Shown one piece after another: positions 7,515-14,731 of a stretch of DNA of 19,229 nucleotides. The translations under genes and the position numbers were made by a program. The notes below the pieces were generated by a model, which saw only the letters and a program-made list of their open reading frames with translations, ran no database searches and was not told the origin of the DNA. The DNA lies in contig CAYOYK010000047.1 in the NCBI GenBank assembly GCA_964408185.1, positions 1-19,229 on the forward strand, written 5' to 3'. Position 1 is the stretch's first letter; each line of letters opens with the position of its first letter. Origin of the DNA: CAYOYK01 sp964408185 (GTDB lineage Bacteria; Bacillota; Clostridia; Christensenellales; Aristaeellaceae).

Positions 7515-7548
7515 CTATATCCATGATTTTATATGCAATATCCATAAT
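7515..7548. repeat. Two direct repeats 21 bp apart upstream of the -35 box
   Basis: The octamer ATATCCAT occurs at 7517-7524 and 7538-7545, within 13-bp repeats (7515-7527 and 7536-7548) that differ at two positions. The 21-bp period equals two turns of the helix. The repeats lie 4 bp upstream of the leftward -35 box. Tandem sites in this position suit an AraC-family activator, and the YesN-type regulator encoded in this window is a candidate. Confidence 0.6.
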
Positions 7549-7627
7549 CCAGTATATTGCGCTCCCGCAAGGCTTCGGTGTACGATGGGCGCAGACGGAT
7601 TCCCACAAATGAAAGGAGGCTGCCCTT

Positions 7628-8737
7628 GTGAAAAAACTACGTGTCGGCGTCATCGGGCTTGGGTTCATCGGGCCGCAGCATATCGACGCAATCCGCCGCG
7701 TACCGGGAGCGGAACTCGCGGCGCTTTGCGACGCCAGCCCGCAGATGCTCGCCGCGGCGGCGGAGCGCTATCAGGCGCCCAAAACGTATGCCGATTGGAG
7801 GGCGCTGCTGGCCGACCCGGAGATCGACGTGATCCACAACTGCACGCCCAACGCGATGCACGACGCGGTCAACGAGGCGGCGATCCTGTCGGGCAAGCAC
7901 GTCTACTGCGAGAAGCCTCTCTCCCAAAGCGCGCAGGGTGCGCGCAGGCTCTGCCAGCTTGCGCGGGAGCGCGGGGTCGCCTGCGGGCTGAACCACCAGT
8001 ACCGCCTCAACGCCGCCGTGCAGGAAATGAAGGCCCGGCTTGCAAACGGCCTCGCGGGCAAGCCCCTGTTCGCGTGGGGCTGCTACTTGCAGGAGTCCGC
8101 CTCCCGCGGCACGGACTGGAGCCGCAAAATGGAGAACACCGGCGTCGCCCGCACGCTCAACGATATCGGCATCCATTGGGTGGATACCGCCTGCTGCGCG
8201 CTGGGCCAGCCGCTAAAGGCCGTTATGGCTGACCTGAGCACCCATTACTCCGAGCGCGTGGGCGACGACGGCGTATCGCACCCCGTGACCACCGAGGATA
8301 CGGGCATGATTTTGCTGCGCTTCGCAAACGGCGTGCCGGGCCAGCTGATCACCAGCAAGGCCGCCAACGGCCACAAGAACGACCTGCGCCTGAGCATCGC
8401 CTGCGAGGGCTACGGCATGGAATGGCGGCAGGAGGAGCCGGACCGTCTGCGAATCGGCGAAAAGGAGATCGGCGAGGAGCTGGTCTACATGAACCCCCGC
8501 ACATGCCAGCCGGAGGCGCGCCCGTATGTGACCCTTCCCATGGGCCATGTGATGGGCTGGACGGACGCGCTTCACAACGCCGTGCAGGCGTTTTACGATT
8601 CCATACAGGACGGCAGCTATCTGGCCGAGCGCCAGCCCTACGCCACCTTCCGGGACGGCTTTGCGGGCATGGCGTTTGTGGAGGCGTGCATTCGCTCCAA
8701 CCGGGAGCAGGGCTGGGTGGAGGTGGAAACGCTGTGA
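7628..8737 (+). CDS. Gfo/Idh/MocA family NAD(P)-dependent oxidoreductase
   Basis: This 369-residue protein has an N-terminal Rossmann fold with VGVIGLGFIG at 6-15. CEKPLS, with the family's conserved EKP, lies at 94-99. DIGIHWVD at 179-186 carries the catalytic-type His183. A C-terminal alpha/beta substrate domain follows. Members oxidise or reduce sugar hydroxyls, for example making 3-keto sugars. It starts at GTG 7628, with AAAGGAGG about 8 nt upstream, and is divergent from the isomerase operon. The ThuA-like gene overlaps its stop codon, so the two are co-translated. No strong promoter is seen on the plus strand, which fits activator-dependent expression. Confidence 0.9.
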   Translation: MKKLRVGVIGLGFIGPQHIDAIRRVPGAELAALCDASPQMLAAAAERYQAPKTYADWRALLADPEIDVIHNCTPNAMHDAVNEAAILSGKHVYCEKPLSQSAQGARRLCQLARERGVACGLNHQYRLNAAVQEMKARLANGLAGKPLFAWGCYLQESASRGTDWSRKMENTGVARTLNDIGIHWVDTACCALGQPLKAVMADLSTHYSERVGDDGVSHPVTTEDTGMILLRFANGVPGQLITSKAANGHKNDLRLSIACEGYGMEWRQEEPDRLRIGEKEIGEELVYMNPRTCQPEARPYVTLPMGHVMGWTDALHNAVQAFYDSIQDGSYLAERQPYATFRDGFAGMAFVEACIRSNREQGWVEVETL

Positions 8738-9465
8738 ATGTGTTGGTTTGGTACGAAAACATGCCCCTGCCGCAGGCCGTGGAGGCGGAAAAGCGCGTGT
8801 ATCCCAAGGGCGTGCACGGCGCGCTGGGCGAGCTGTTTGCCGCACAGCCGGACATGAGCGTGCGCACCGCCGTGATGCAGGACGAGCGGCAGGGTCTGGG
8901 CGACGAGAGCCTCGCGTGGGCGGACGTGCTGGTTTACTTTGGGCACAAGTTCTGGCGGGAGGTGGCCGACGACCGCGTGGACGCCATCCAGCGCCGGGTG
9001 CTGGCCGGCATGGGGCTGATATTGCTGCACTCCGCGCACGCCAGCAAGATCTTTGCCCGGCTGATGGGCACGCGCACGCAATGCCTGCGGTGGCGCGAGA
9101 ATGACGAGTGGCAGCGGGTGTGGACGGTCAACCCGGCGCACCCCATCGCGGCGGGGCTGACGAGCGAATATTTTGTGATCCCGCAGGACGAGACCTACGG
9201 CGAATACTTTGAGATTCCTCAGCCCGACGAGCAGGTGTTTTTGACGACCGCGCAGGGCGGCGAGGTGCTGCGCAGCGGATGCTGCTGGGTGCGCGGGCAG
9301 GGCCGCGTGTTCTATTTTTCCTCCGGGCACGAAACGTACCCCGTTTACTACCAAGCCGAGGTGCAAACCATTCTGGTCAACGCGGTTCGCTGGGCGGCTC
9401 CCGCCGCGCGTCCGGGCTGGCCGGACTGGGCGCGCGAGTCTCCGCTTCTTCCGCAGGGGCAATGA
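8734..9465 (+). CDS. ThuA domain protein (trehalose-utilisation type)
   Basis: This 243-residue protein has the glutamine-amidotransferase-like ThuA fold. Recognisable segments are MNVLVWYEN, YPKGVHGALGE, ADVLVYFGH, GMGLILLHSAHASKIF, CLRWREN, RSGCCWVRGQGRVFYF and the late GHETYP. ThuA proteins are commonly paired with Gfo/Idh dehydrogenases in handling oxidised (keto) disaccharides or glycosides. The start is GTG 8734, overlapping the upstream stop by 4 bp (GTGA). The last 19 residues after NAVRWAAP look non-conserved, and their codons overlap the end of the histidine kinase gene on the other strand. Confidence 0.87.
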   Translation: MNVLVWYENMPLPQAVEAEKRVYPKGVHGALGELFAAQPDMSVRTAVMQDERQGLGDESLAWADVLVYFGHKFWREVADDRVDAIQRRVLAGMGLILLHSAHASKIFARLMGTRTQCLRWRENDEWQRVWTVNPAHPIAAGLTSEYFVIPQDETYGEYFEIPQPDEQVFLTTAQGGEVLRSGCCWVRGQGRVFYFSSGHETYPVYYQAEVQTILVNAVRWAAPAARPGWPDWARESPLLPQGQ

Positions 9466-11236
9466 GCGCCGCCTCCGGGCGGATCAGCTCGCTTTCCTGA
9501 TAGCACAGCGGCAGGGCAATGCTGACGGTCGTGCCCTCGCCGGGCGCGCTGGCAATGCGCAGCTCCGCCTGCTCGCCATAGATCAGCCACAGCCTGTCCC
9601 GTACATTGCGTATGCCAATGCCCGTGGAGCTGCGGCCTGTTTCTGGCTCATCCCGACGGCCGTGCAGGAGCTGCTCCACGCGCTCCGGCGACATCCCCTC
9701 GCCGTTATCCCGCACTTGGATGAGCAGCCGCTCGCCCTCGTCCCGCGCGGAGATATCCACCTCCGCGCTGCCGGAGCGCACGCCGTGTACCAGCGCGTTT
9801 TCCAGCACGGGCTGCAATATCATCGTCGGGAGCAGGGCATAGGCCGCATCCGGCGTGCAGGAGAACGGCGTGGACAGGCTCTCGCCGTGAATGTGGCGGT
9901 AGATGTAGGCGTACTGCTTCAGGCTGTCAAACTCCCGGCTGACGGTGATAAAGCGCTTTTGCATATTGCCCGTGTTTTGGCGGAAGAACGCCGAGATATG
10001 CTGCACCACATCGCAGATCTCCTCGTTGCCGTCAATCTTGGCCAGCGCGTTGACGGTCTCCATGGCGTTATAAATAAAGTGCGGGTTGATCTGCGATTGC
10101 AGCGAGCGGTACTTGTACTCCAGCATCTGGTATTCGGCCTCGTTTTTGGAGGCCTTTTCACGCACCACGCGCTCCAGCAGCTCTTTGGTTTTCCCGATCA
10201 TATCGTTAAAATGCGTCGCCATTCTGCCGATCTCGTCGTCGCTCTCCACGGGCACGCGCAGGTCCATATTGCCGGAGGCCACCTCGTCCATCGAGGCGAC
10301 CAGCCGGTTGATCTGCCGCGTCATGCGGTGGGTGGAGGCCAGCACGACCAGCGCGCCCAGCGCCACGCCCAGCAGCGCGATGAACACGCCCGTGCGGATG
10401 GTCACCTCCACGACGGCCCGCAAAGCGGACTCCGGCATCAGGCCCACCGCCGTCCAGCTCTGCCCGCGCTTGATGGACACGCAGTACGTCTCGCCAAGCT
10501 CCAGCTCGTCCGCGTTCGCGGCGGCGGCCCGCTCGGCGGCCTCCTCCATGCCGGGCTGCGCCTCGCCGCTTGTGGCGACGGCGTGTCCCTCCGCATCCAA
10601 AAAGACCAGTGCGCAGCGCAGCGAGGTATTGTAGCTGCCCAAGCTCGCCATGCTCTCACGGCGCACGTGGACGATCAGCTTGCCCAAATGGCGCAAGGGC
10701 GAGCGGTTGTACAGATCGCGCGCGACGTATACCTCGCCGTCCGCGTCGCGCCGCCAAACGGCTTGGCCATAGGCGTTATCGGCCAGCGCCTCATCCTGAA
10801 GCATAGCGGACACGCTGCTGATAAACTTGTCCGAGGCAAACGAGTTGGTAAACGACGTGCCCTGATCCAGCCGCAGGTATACCGCGTCATAGCCGGTCTG
10901 CGCGTTGATCATGCGGTTGATGCCGTACACCAGCGTCTGCGTTGCCTGATAGTAGCCGGGCGCGTCGGGCTCCAGATCGCGCATGGCGTAGGCCTGACTG
11001 TCCATGCCGGTGCTGCTGGCCATGTTGATGACCTGCTGCGCCACGGCCTCGGTCTCGGCGGTATAATTGAGCAGCACCTGCTCGGTCAGCAGGTGCAGGT
11101 GAGCCTTGTTATCCTCCGTTACCTGCTGGGAGGCGGTATATACCAGCGCCGCGGAGCACACGCCGACGGTCAGCATGATGGTGACGCAATACACCAGCAC
11201 CTGCTTCACCCGGTAGGAGAGCGAGCGCCATTTCAT
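9377..11236 (-). CDS. YesM-type sensor histidine kinase
   Basis: This 619-residue membrane kinase has a first transmembrane segment at about 10-35, an extracellular sensor region of about 240 residues (probably Cache-like), a second membrane segment at about 278-300, and a HAMP linker to about 355. The His_kinase domain has the YesM-style motif QINPHFIYN with His386, followed by N box QPVLENALVHG (475-485), G box DNGEGM (510-515) and GIGIRNV (539-545). The first ATG overlaps the response regulator stop by 4 bp (ATGA). The catalytic domain ends near residue 577. The remaining 42 residues are a Glu/Ala/Pro/Arg-rich tail partly encoded antisense to the ThuA gene. It probably senses a sugar or its binding protein outside the cell and signals to the adjacent regulator. 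Confidence 0.92.
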   Translation of the reverse strand: MKWRSLSYRVKQVLVYCVTIMLTVGVCSAALVYTASQQVTEDNKAHLHLLTEQVLLNYTAETEAVAQQVINMASSTGMDSQAYAMRDLEPDAPGYYQATQTLVYGINRMINAQTGYDAVYLRLDQGTSFTNSFASDKFISSVSAMLQDEALADNAYGQAVWRRDADGEVYVARDLYNRSPLRHLGKLIVHVRRESMASLGSYNTSLRCALVFLDAEGHAVATSGEAQPGMEEAAERAAAANADELELGETYCVSIKRGQSWTAVGLMPESALRAVVEVTIRTGVFIALLGVALGALVVLASTHRMTRQINRLVASMDEVASGNMDLRVPVESDDEIGRMATHFNDMIGKTKELLERVVREKASKNEAEYQMLEYKYRSLQSQINPHFIYNAMETVNALAKIDGNEEICDVVQHISAFFRQNTGNMQKRFITVSREFDSLKQYAYIYRHIHGESLSTPFSCTPDAAYALLPTMILQPVLENALVHGVRSGSAEVDISARDEGERLLIQVRDNGEGMSPERVEQLLHGRRDEPETGRSSTGIGIRNVRDRLWLIYGEQAELRIASAPGEGTTVSIALPLCYQESELIRPEAALIAPAEEAETRAPSPASPDARREPPSEPR

Positions 11237-12741
11237 AGGCTTGCCTTCTTGTTGCGGTATTCCGTGGGTGTCATGTGCTCCGCGCGCTTAAAGGCGTTGT
11301 AGAAGGAAATGTAGTTGCCGTAGCCCACCGCGTGGGCGACCTCCTCCACCAGCACGCGGGGATCGGCCAGCATGGTTCGCGCGACGTTCATTTTGGCCTC
11401 CAGCATATGCTCGTGAAACGTAACGCCCGTCTCCTTGCGGATCAGCGCGGACAGATAGTTCGCGCTGACGCAGAGCTTATCCGCCACGTCGTTGAGCCGC
11501 AGGCCCTCGATGGCGTGCAGGTTGATGTATTGCAGCGCGTTGCGGGTAAGCAGGGATTGCCGGGGGACGGCAAGGTTATCCCGCAGGGCGGCAAAAACGT
11601 TCAGGAGGCATTGGCGCACGTCCTCCTCGTTGCTTGCAAACCAAGCCGTGCCCAGCGCGGTATCGATGCGCTCGTTCATGGCCGGGGCAAAGCGCTTGCG
11701 CAGCGCCATGCTGTACGAGAACAGCATCGCGCGCAGGTTGCTGTACTGCCGCCCGCTCTGCTCGGCCAGCTTGTGCGCGGCCTCGGCGGCGGAGGCGTCG
11801 CTCAGGTCGGTTTTCTCCACCAGCTCGTCGATCTGCTGATGCGCCTCGCCGATATGCGGCACGCCGCTGTCGCCCTCCTGATAGAAAAAACAGGGGCGCG
11901 GCCGCTTGTTCAGCGCCGCCTCCCAAAGCGCCTGACGCGCCTGCAAATACGCCTGCCGGATGGCATGGCGGGAGCATCCCAGCTCGCTGACGCCCACGCG
12001 CACGGGCGTGACCAGCTCCTCCGCGATCTCGGCGGAAAGGCTCGTGGCCTGCTCCTGCCAGCCCTCCCCCGCATCGTCGCGCATCACAAAAACGACGGCC
12101 GAATCGTATATCAGCAGCGTAACGGCCCACACGCCGTCGCGCGCGAGCACCGCGTCCAGCCGATTGAGGAACGCCTGCGAGTATACGTTCTCGTCGCGCT
12201 GCTGCACGGCCATTACATAATAGGTCTCAAAGGAAAGGCCCGCGTCGCTGAGCATGCCCTGCACGCCCTGTCCCTTTTGGGAATCGTTTGTAATCAGCGA
12301 AAGCAGCTGCGCCCGCCGCTTGAGAGCCGCCACCTGCTCCAGCGCCACGTCCGTTTCCAGCTGGCGGCTGGTCATGGCCACGGCACGGCGCACCGCGCCG
12401 ATCACCTCGGCGTTGTCAATGGGCTTGAGCAGGTAGTCAAACACCGACAGCTTGATGGCCCGGCTGGCGTACTGAAACTGGTCGTACCCCGTGATGATGA
12501 TGACCTTGCAATCCGGCAGCTCCCGCCGCACGTCCTCGATCATCTCCAGCCCGGACTTTTGCGGCATGCGGATATCGGTGAGCACCAAGTCCGGGCGCTG
12601 CTGCAATATGAGCCGCGCCCCGCTCTCGCCGTCGGTCGCCGTGCCCGTCACCTCGCAGCCCAAGGCGGCCCAGTCGATCGTCTGCCGGAGCGAGCGCACG
12701 GTGAGGGGGTTGTCCTCCACAATGACCACCTTAAACAGCAT
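11233..12741 (-). CDS. YesN-type response regulator with AraC-family DNA-binding domain
   Basis: This 502-residue regulator has an N-terminal receiver (about 1-120) containing VEDN, the phosphoacceptor Asp56 in LTDIRMP, and the conserved Lys in YLLKPID. A long middle domain of unclear fold is followed by a C-terminal pair of AraC helix-turn-helix motifs (about 400-500). These end in VGYGNYISFYNAFKRAEHMTPTEYR. GGAGG lies 7 nt upstream of the ATG at 12741. It is transcribed with the YesM-type kinase and lies downstream of the sugar transporter, the usual arrangement for control of CUT1 uptake systems. Likely targets are the transporter promoter and the catabolic operon at 7.5 kb; that is inference. 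Confidence 0.93.
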   Translation of the reverse strand: MLFKVVIVEDNPLTVRSLRQTIDWAALGCEVTGTATDGESGARLILQQRPDLVLTDIRMPQKSGLEMIEDVRRELPDCKVIIITGYDQFQYASRAIKLSVFDYLLKPIDNAEVIGAVRRAVAMTSRQLETDVALEQVAALKRRAQLLSLITNDSQKGQGVQGMLSDAGLSFETYYVMAVQQRDENVYSQAFLNRLDAVLARDGVWAVTLLIYDSAVVFVMRDDAGEGWQEQATSLSAEIAEELVTPVRVGVSELGCSRHAIRQAYLQARQALWEAALNKRPRPCFFYQEGDSGVPHIGEAHQQIDELVEKTDLSDASAAEAAHKLAEQSGRQYSNLRAMLFSYSMALRKRFAPAMNERIDTALGTAWFASNEEDVRQCLLNVFAALRDNLAVPRQSLLTRNALQYINLHAIEGLRLNDVADKLCVSANYLSALIRKETGVTFHEHMLEAKMNVARTMLADPRVLVEEVAHAVGYGNYISFYNAFKRAEHMTPTEYRNKKASL

Positions 12742-12776
12742 GGCACGCCTCCTTGGATTTCGCTTCTCTTTTCCCC

Positions 12777-12805
12777 ATTATACCAAAAAAGCAGACTGCG
12801 CACAA
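12777..12805 (-). promoter_or_regulatory. Promoter of the response regulator-kinase genes
   Basis: A perfect TATAAT (12782-12777) is preceded at 17 bp by TTGTGC (12805-12800). The spacer and -35 box are built from the terminator hairpin of the transporter operon, so terminator and promoter share the same bases. The response regulator ATG is 35 bp downstream of the -10 box. Confidence 0.7.
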
Positions 12806-12811
12806 TCTGCT
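12785..12811 (-). terminator. Rho-independent terminator of the ABC transporter operon
   Basis: On the minus strand arms AGCAGA (12811-12806) and TCTGCT (12795-12790) form a stem that extends inward through a G-U and two further pairs to a UGCG loop. Six T residues follow (12790-12785). It lies about 30 bp past the stop of the second permease. Confidence 0.75.
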
Positions 12812-12841
12812 GTTTTGGCGGAGGGTGGGTGGGTGGAATCA

Positions 12842-13738
12842 TCAGCCCTTTACGGCTCCGGACATGATTCCCGATACGATATATTTTTGCGTGCAGAGAT
12901 ACAAAACCAATATGGGGATCATCGCCAGCATAAAGAAGGCGAAGGCCAAATTCAGCTCGGTCATGTTCTCGCCAAAGTAGATGATCTGCGCCAGCGGCAG
13001 CGTGCGGCTTGTATCCTCGCGCAGCAGCACCACGGCCGTGCTGTAATCGTTCCACACAAACAGGGTGTTCAGCACCATTTGCGTAACGTTGATGGGCGTC
13101 ATCAGCGGAAAAACGATCTGCCAGAAGGTGCGGAATTTGCCGCTGCCGTCGATGGACGCGGCCTCCTCCAAATCCCGCGGAATGCCCTTGACAAACCCGG
13201 TGATCGCCAAAATGCTGATGGACACCTGAAAGCCCGATCTCGCCAGAATAAAGCCGATGTTCGTGCTTGCCAGACCGAGGTTGTACACGTTCATGTACAG
13301 CGGGAACATGATGCACTGAAAGGGCACCAAAATGCCGCTGATAAACAGCGAGTACATGACCTTGTAGAACTTGCCGTTGTTGCGCGCCAGCACATAAGCC
13401 GCCATGGAGGTGGTAAACATCAGGATCAGCGTGGTGGGGATGGTGGTGATCAGGCTGTTTTTGAAGCCGATGCCCACATACGGGTTCTCCGTGATGACGC
13501 GGCGGTAGTTATCCAGCGTCGGGGTCTTCGGCCACGCAAGCCGGTTGAGGCTGATGTCGGAATGCGTCTTGACGGAGTACAGCACGCTGATGTAAAACGG
13601 CGTGAGCACCACAGCGACAATCGCCAGGATAAACAGCACGCGGATGATGGCCAGAACGATTGCGCGCGTGCGGTTTCGGCCCGCGTGCTTGCCAAAGGCC
13701 TTCACGGCGGGGGCCGTGGAAGAAATGCTTTGCGCCAT
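12842..13738 (-). CDS. CUT1 sugar ABC transporter permease (MalG/LplC-like)
   Basis: This 298-residue inner-membrane protein has about six predicted membrane segments (the first at about 26-52). The EAA loop EEAASIDGSG begins at residue 191 and ends in FPLMTP, which docks on the ATPase. Its ending SGIMSGAVKG is typical of MalG-like partners. Its ATG overlaps the stop of the other permease by one base (TAATG), so the two are coupled. It pairs with that permease and the solute-binding protein to import a sugar or oligosaccharide. No ATPase gene is nearby. Confidence 0.93.
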   Translation of the reverse strand: MAQSISSTAPAVKAFGKHAGRNRTRAIVLAIIRVLFILAIVAVVLTPFYISVLYSVKTHSDISLNRLAWPKTPTLDNYRRVITENPYVGIGFKNSLITTIPTTLILMFTTSMAAYVLARNNGKFYKVMYSLFISGILVPFQCIMFPLYMNVYNLGLASTNIGFILARSGFQVSISILAITGFVKGIPRDLEEAASIDGSGKFRTFWQIVFPLMTPINVTQMVLNTLFVWNDYSTAVVLLREDTSRTLPLAQIIYFGENMTELNLAFAFFMLAMIPILVLYLCTQKYIVSGIMSGAVKG

Positions 13739-14631
13739 TACGCCTCCACCTCTCTTTTCCGCAGAACCGTCGTTACCAGATTGGTCAGGATGACCAGCAC
13801 CAGCGTCAGGATGATCGCGCCCGCCTGCCCTATGCCGACGCGCGAGTTGCCAAAGATGTATTCGTACACAAACACGGCGGTCGTTTTTGCGGCCTTCATG
13901 TTAATGACCATTTGCGAGTAGTCAAAGCAGCGCAGGCCCCAGCTGAGCAGAAGCGTGACGTTGGCGGTGATGGCCGGAACGATCATCGGCAGGGTGATGC
14001 TGCGGAACTCGTGCCAAGCGTTCGCGCCCTCTACGCGGGCGGCCTCGTAATACTCCAGAGAGATGGATTGCAGCGCCGCGATGTAGATGAGCATGCAATA
14101 GCCCATGTCGCGCCAAATGCCGATAACCGCCAAGCCGTAAATCACCTGCGACGAAATGCCAAGCGGGCTGGGCGCGCCCATCAGCGGGGAAAGGATATCC
14201 GTGTACACATAGCTCCAAACCTTGGTGGAGGCCACCAGCGACACGGTAAAGGGCATAAACAGCAGCGTGCGCATCACGTTGTTGAATTTTCCGGTTTTCC
14301 AAAGGGCCAACGCCAGCAGCAGGCCCAGCAGGTTCGCGCCGAGAATGTAGACGATCGTAAACTGGAACGTGTGCAAAAAGCTGTCGCGGAACGTCTCGCT
14401 TTTGAATAGCTTGATGTAGTTGTCAAAGCCGACAAAATTCCAATTTTCAGCAAAAATTGCTTTTTTATCCGTAAAGGATACGGGGATGCTCTGGATAAAG
14501 GGCACCAGCACGGCAAACGCAAACAAGAGAAACGCAGGCAGCATGAACAGGACATTGCCCCCATGCTCACGAACAGCAAATTTTGTGAGGCGGCGTTTGC
14601 GGTCCAGACGAGCCGGATTGATGGCGGTCAT
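13738..14631 (-). CDS. CUT1 sugar ABC transporter permease (MalF/UgpA-like)
   Basis: This 297-residue membrane protein has an N-terminal cytoplasmic stretch, a first membrane segment at about 27-48, and an EAA loop (EAARVEGANAWHEF starting at residue 196, followed by LPMIVPA). The C-terminus LRKREVEA is cytoplasmic. The ATG at 14631 has AGGAGC about 9 nt upstream. It is 100 bp downstream of the solute-binding protein, beyond a strong hairpin. It forms the heterodimeric channel with the second permease. Confidence 0.93.
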   Translation of the reverse strand: MTAINPARLDRKRRLTKFAVREHGGNVLFMLPAFLLFAFAVLVPFIQSIPVSFTDKKAIFAENWNFVGFDNYIKLFKSETFRDSFLHTFQFTIVYILGANLLGLLLALALWKTGKFNNVMRTLLFMPFTVSLVASTKVWSYVYTDILSPLMGAPSPLGISSQVIYGLAVIGIWRDMGYCMLIYIAALQSISLEYYEAARVEGANAWHEFRSITLPMIVPAITANVTLLLSWGLRCFDYSQMVINMKAAKTTAVFVYEYIFGNSRVGIGQAGAIILTLVLVILTNLVTTVLRKREVEA

Positions 14632-14679
14632 CAGAAATCAGCTCCTGCCATTTGATTTGGGTACGGCCTGATTAGGAAA

Positions 14680-14717
14680 GCAGGGCCGCTCGCGCGCGAT
14701 GCCGCAAGCGGCCCTGC
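14680..14717 (-). terminator. Intercistronic hairpin between solute-binding protein and permease genes
   Basis: A perfect 11-bp GC-rich stem (arms 14717-14707 and 14690-14680) encloses a 16-nt loop 14 nt after the stop of the solute-binding protein gene. On the minus strand only TTTCC follows, too weak for a full terminator. Such hairpins after the first gene commonly protect or attenuate the message so that more binding protein than permease is made. Confidence 0.6.
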
Positions 14718-14731
14718 CGTTTTATAAGGAT

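Noticed and set aside
7511..7627. Sigma-70 promoter for the rightward Gfo/Idh gene
   Set aside because: TATATT and CATAAT -10-like boxes exist, but neither has a fitting -35 box at 16-18 bp.
9662..11302. Long plus-strand open frame opposite the histidine kinase
   Set aside because: It is an antisense shadow of a gene with clear kinase motifs; there is no ribosome binding site or recognisable domain.
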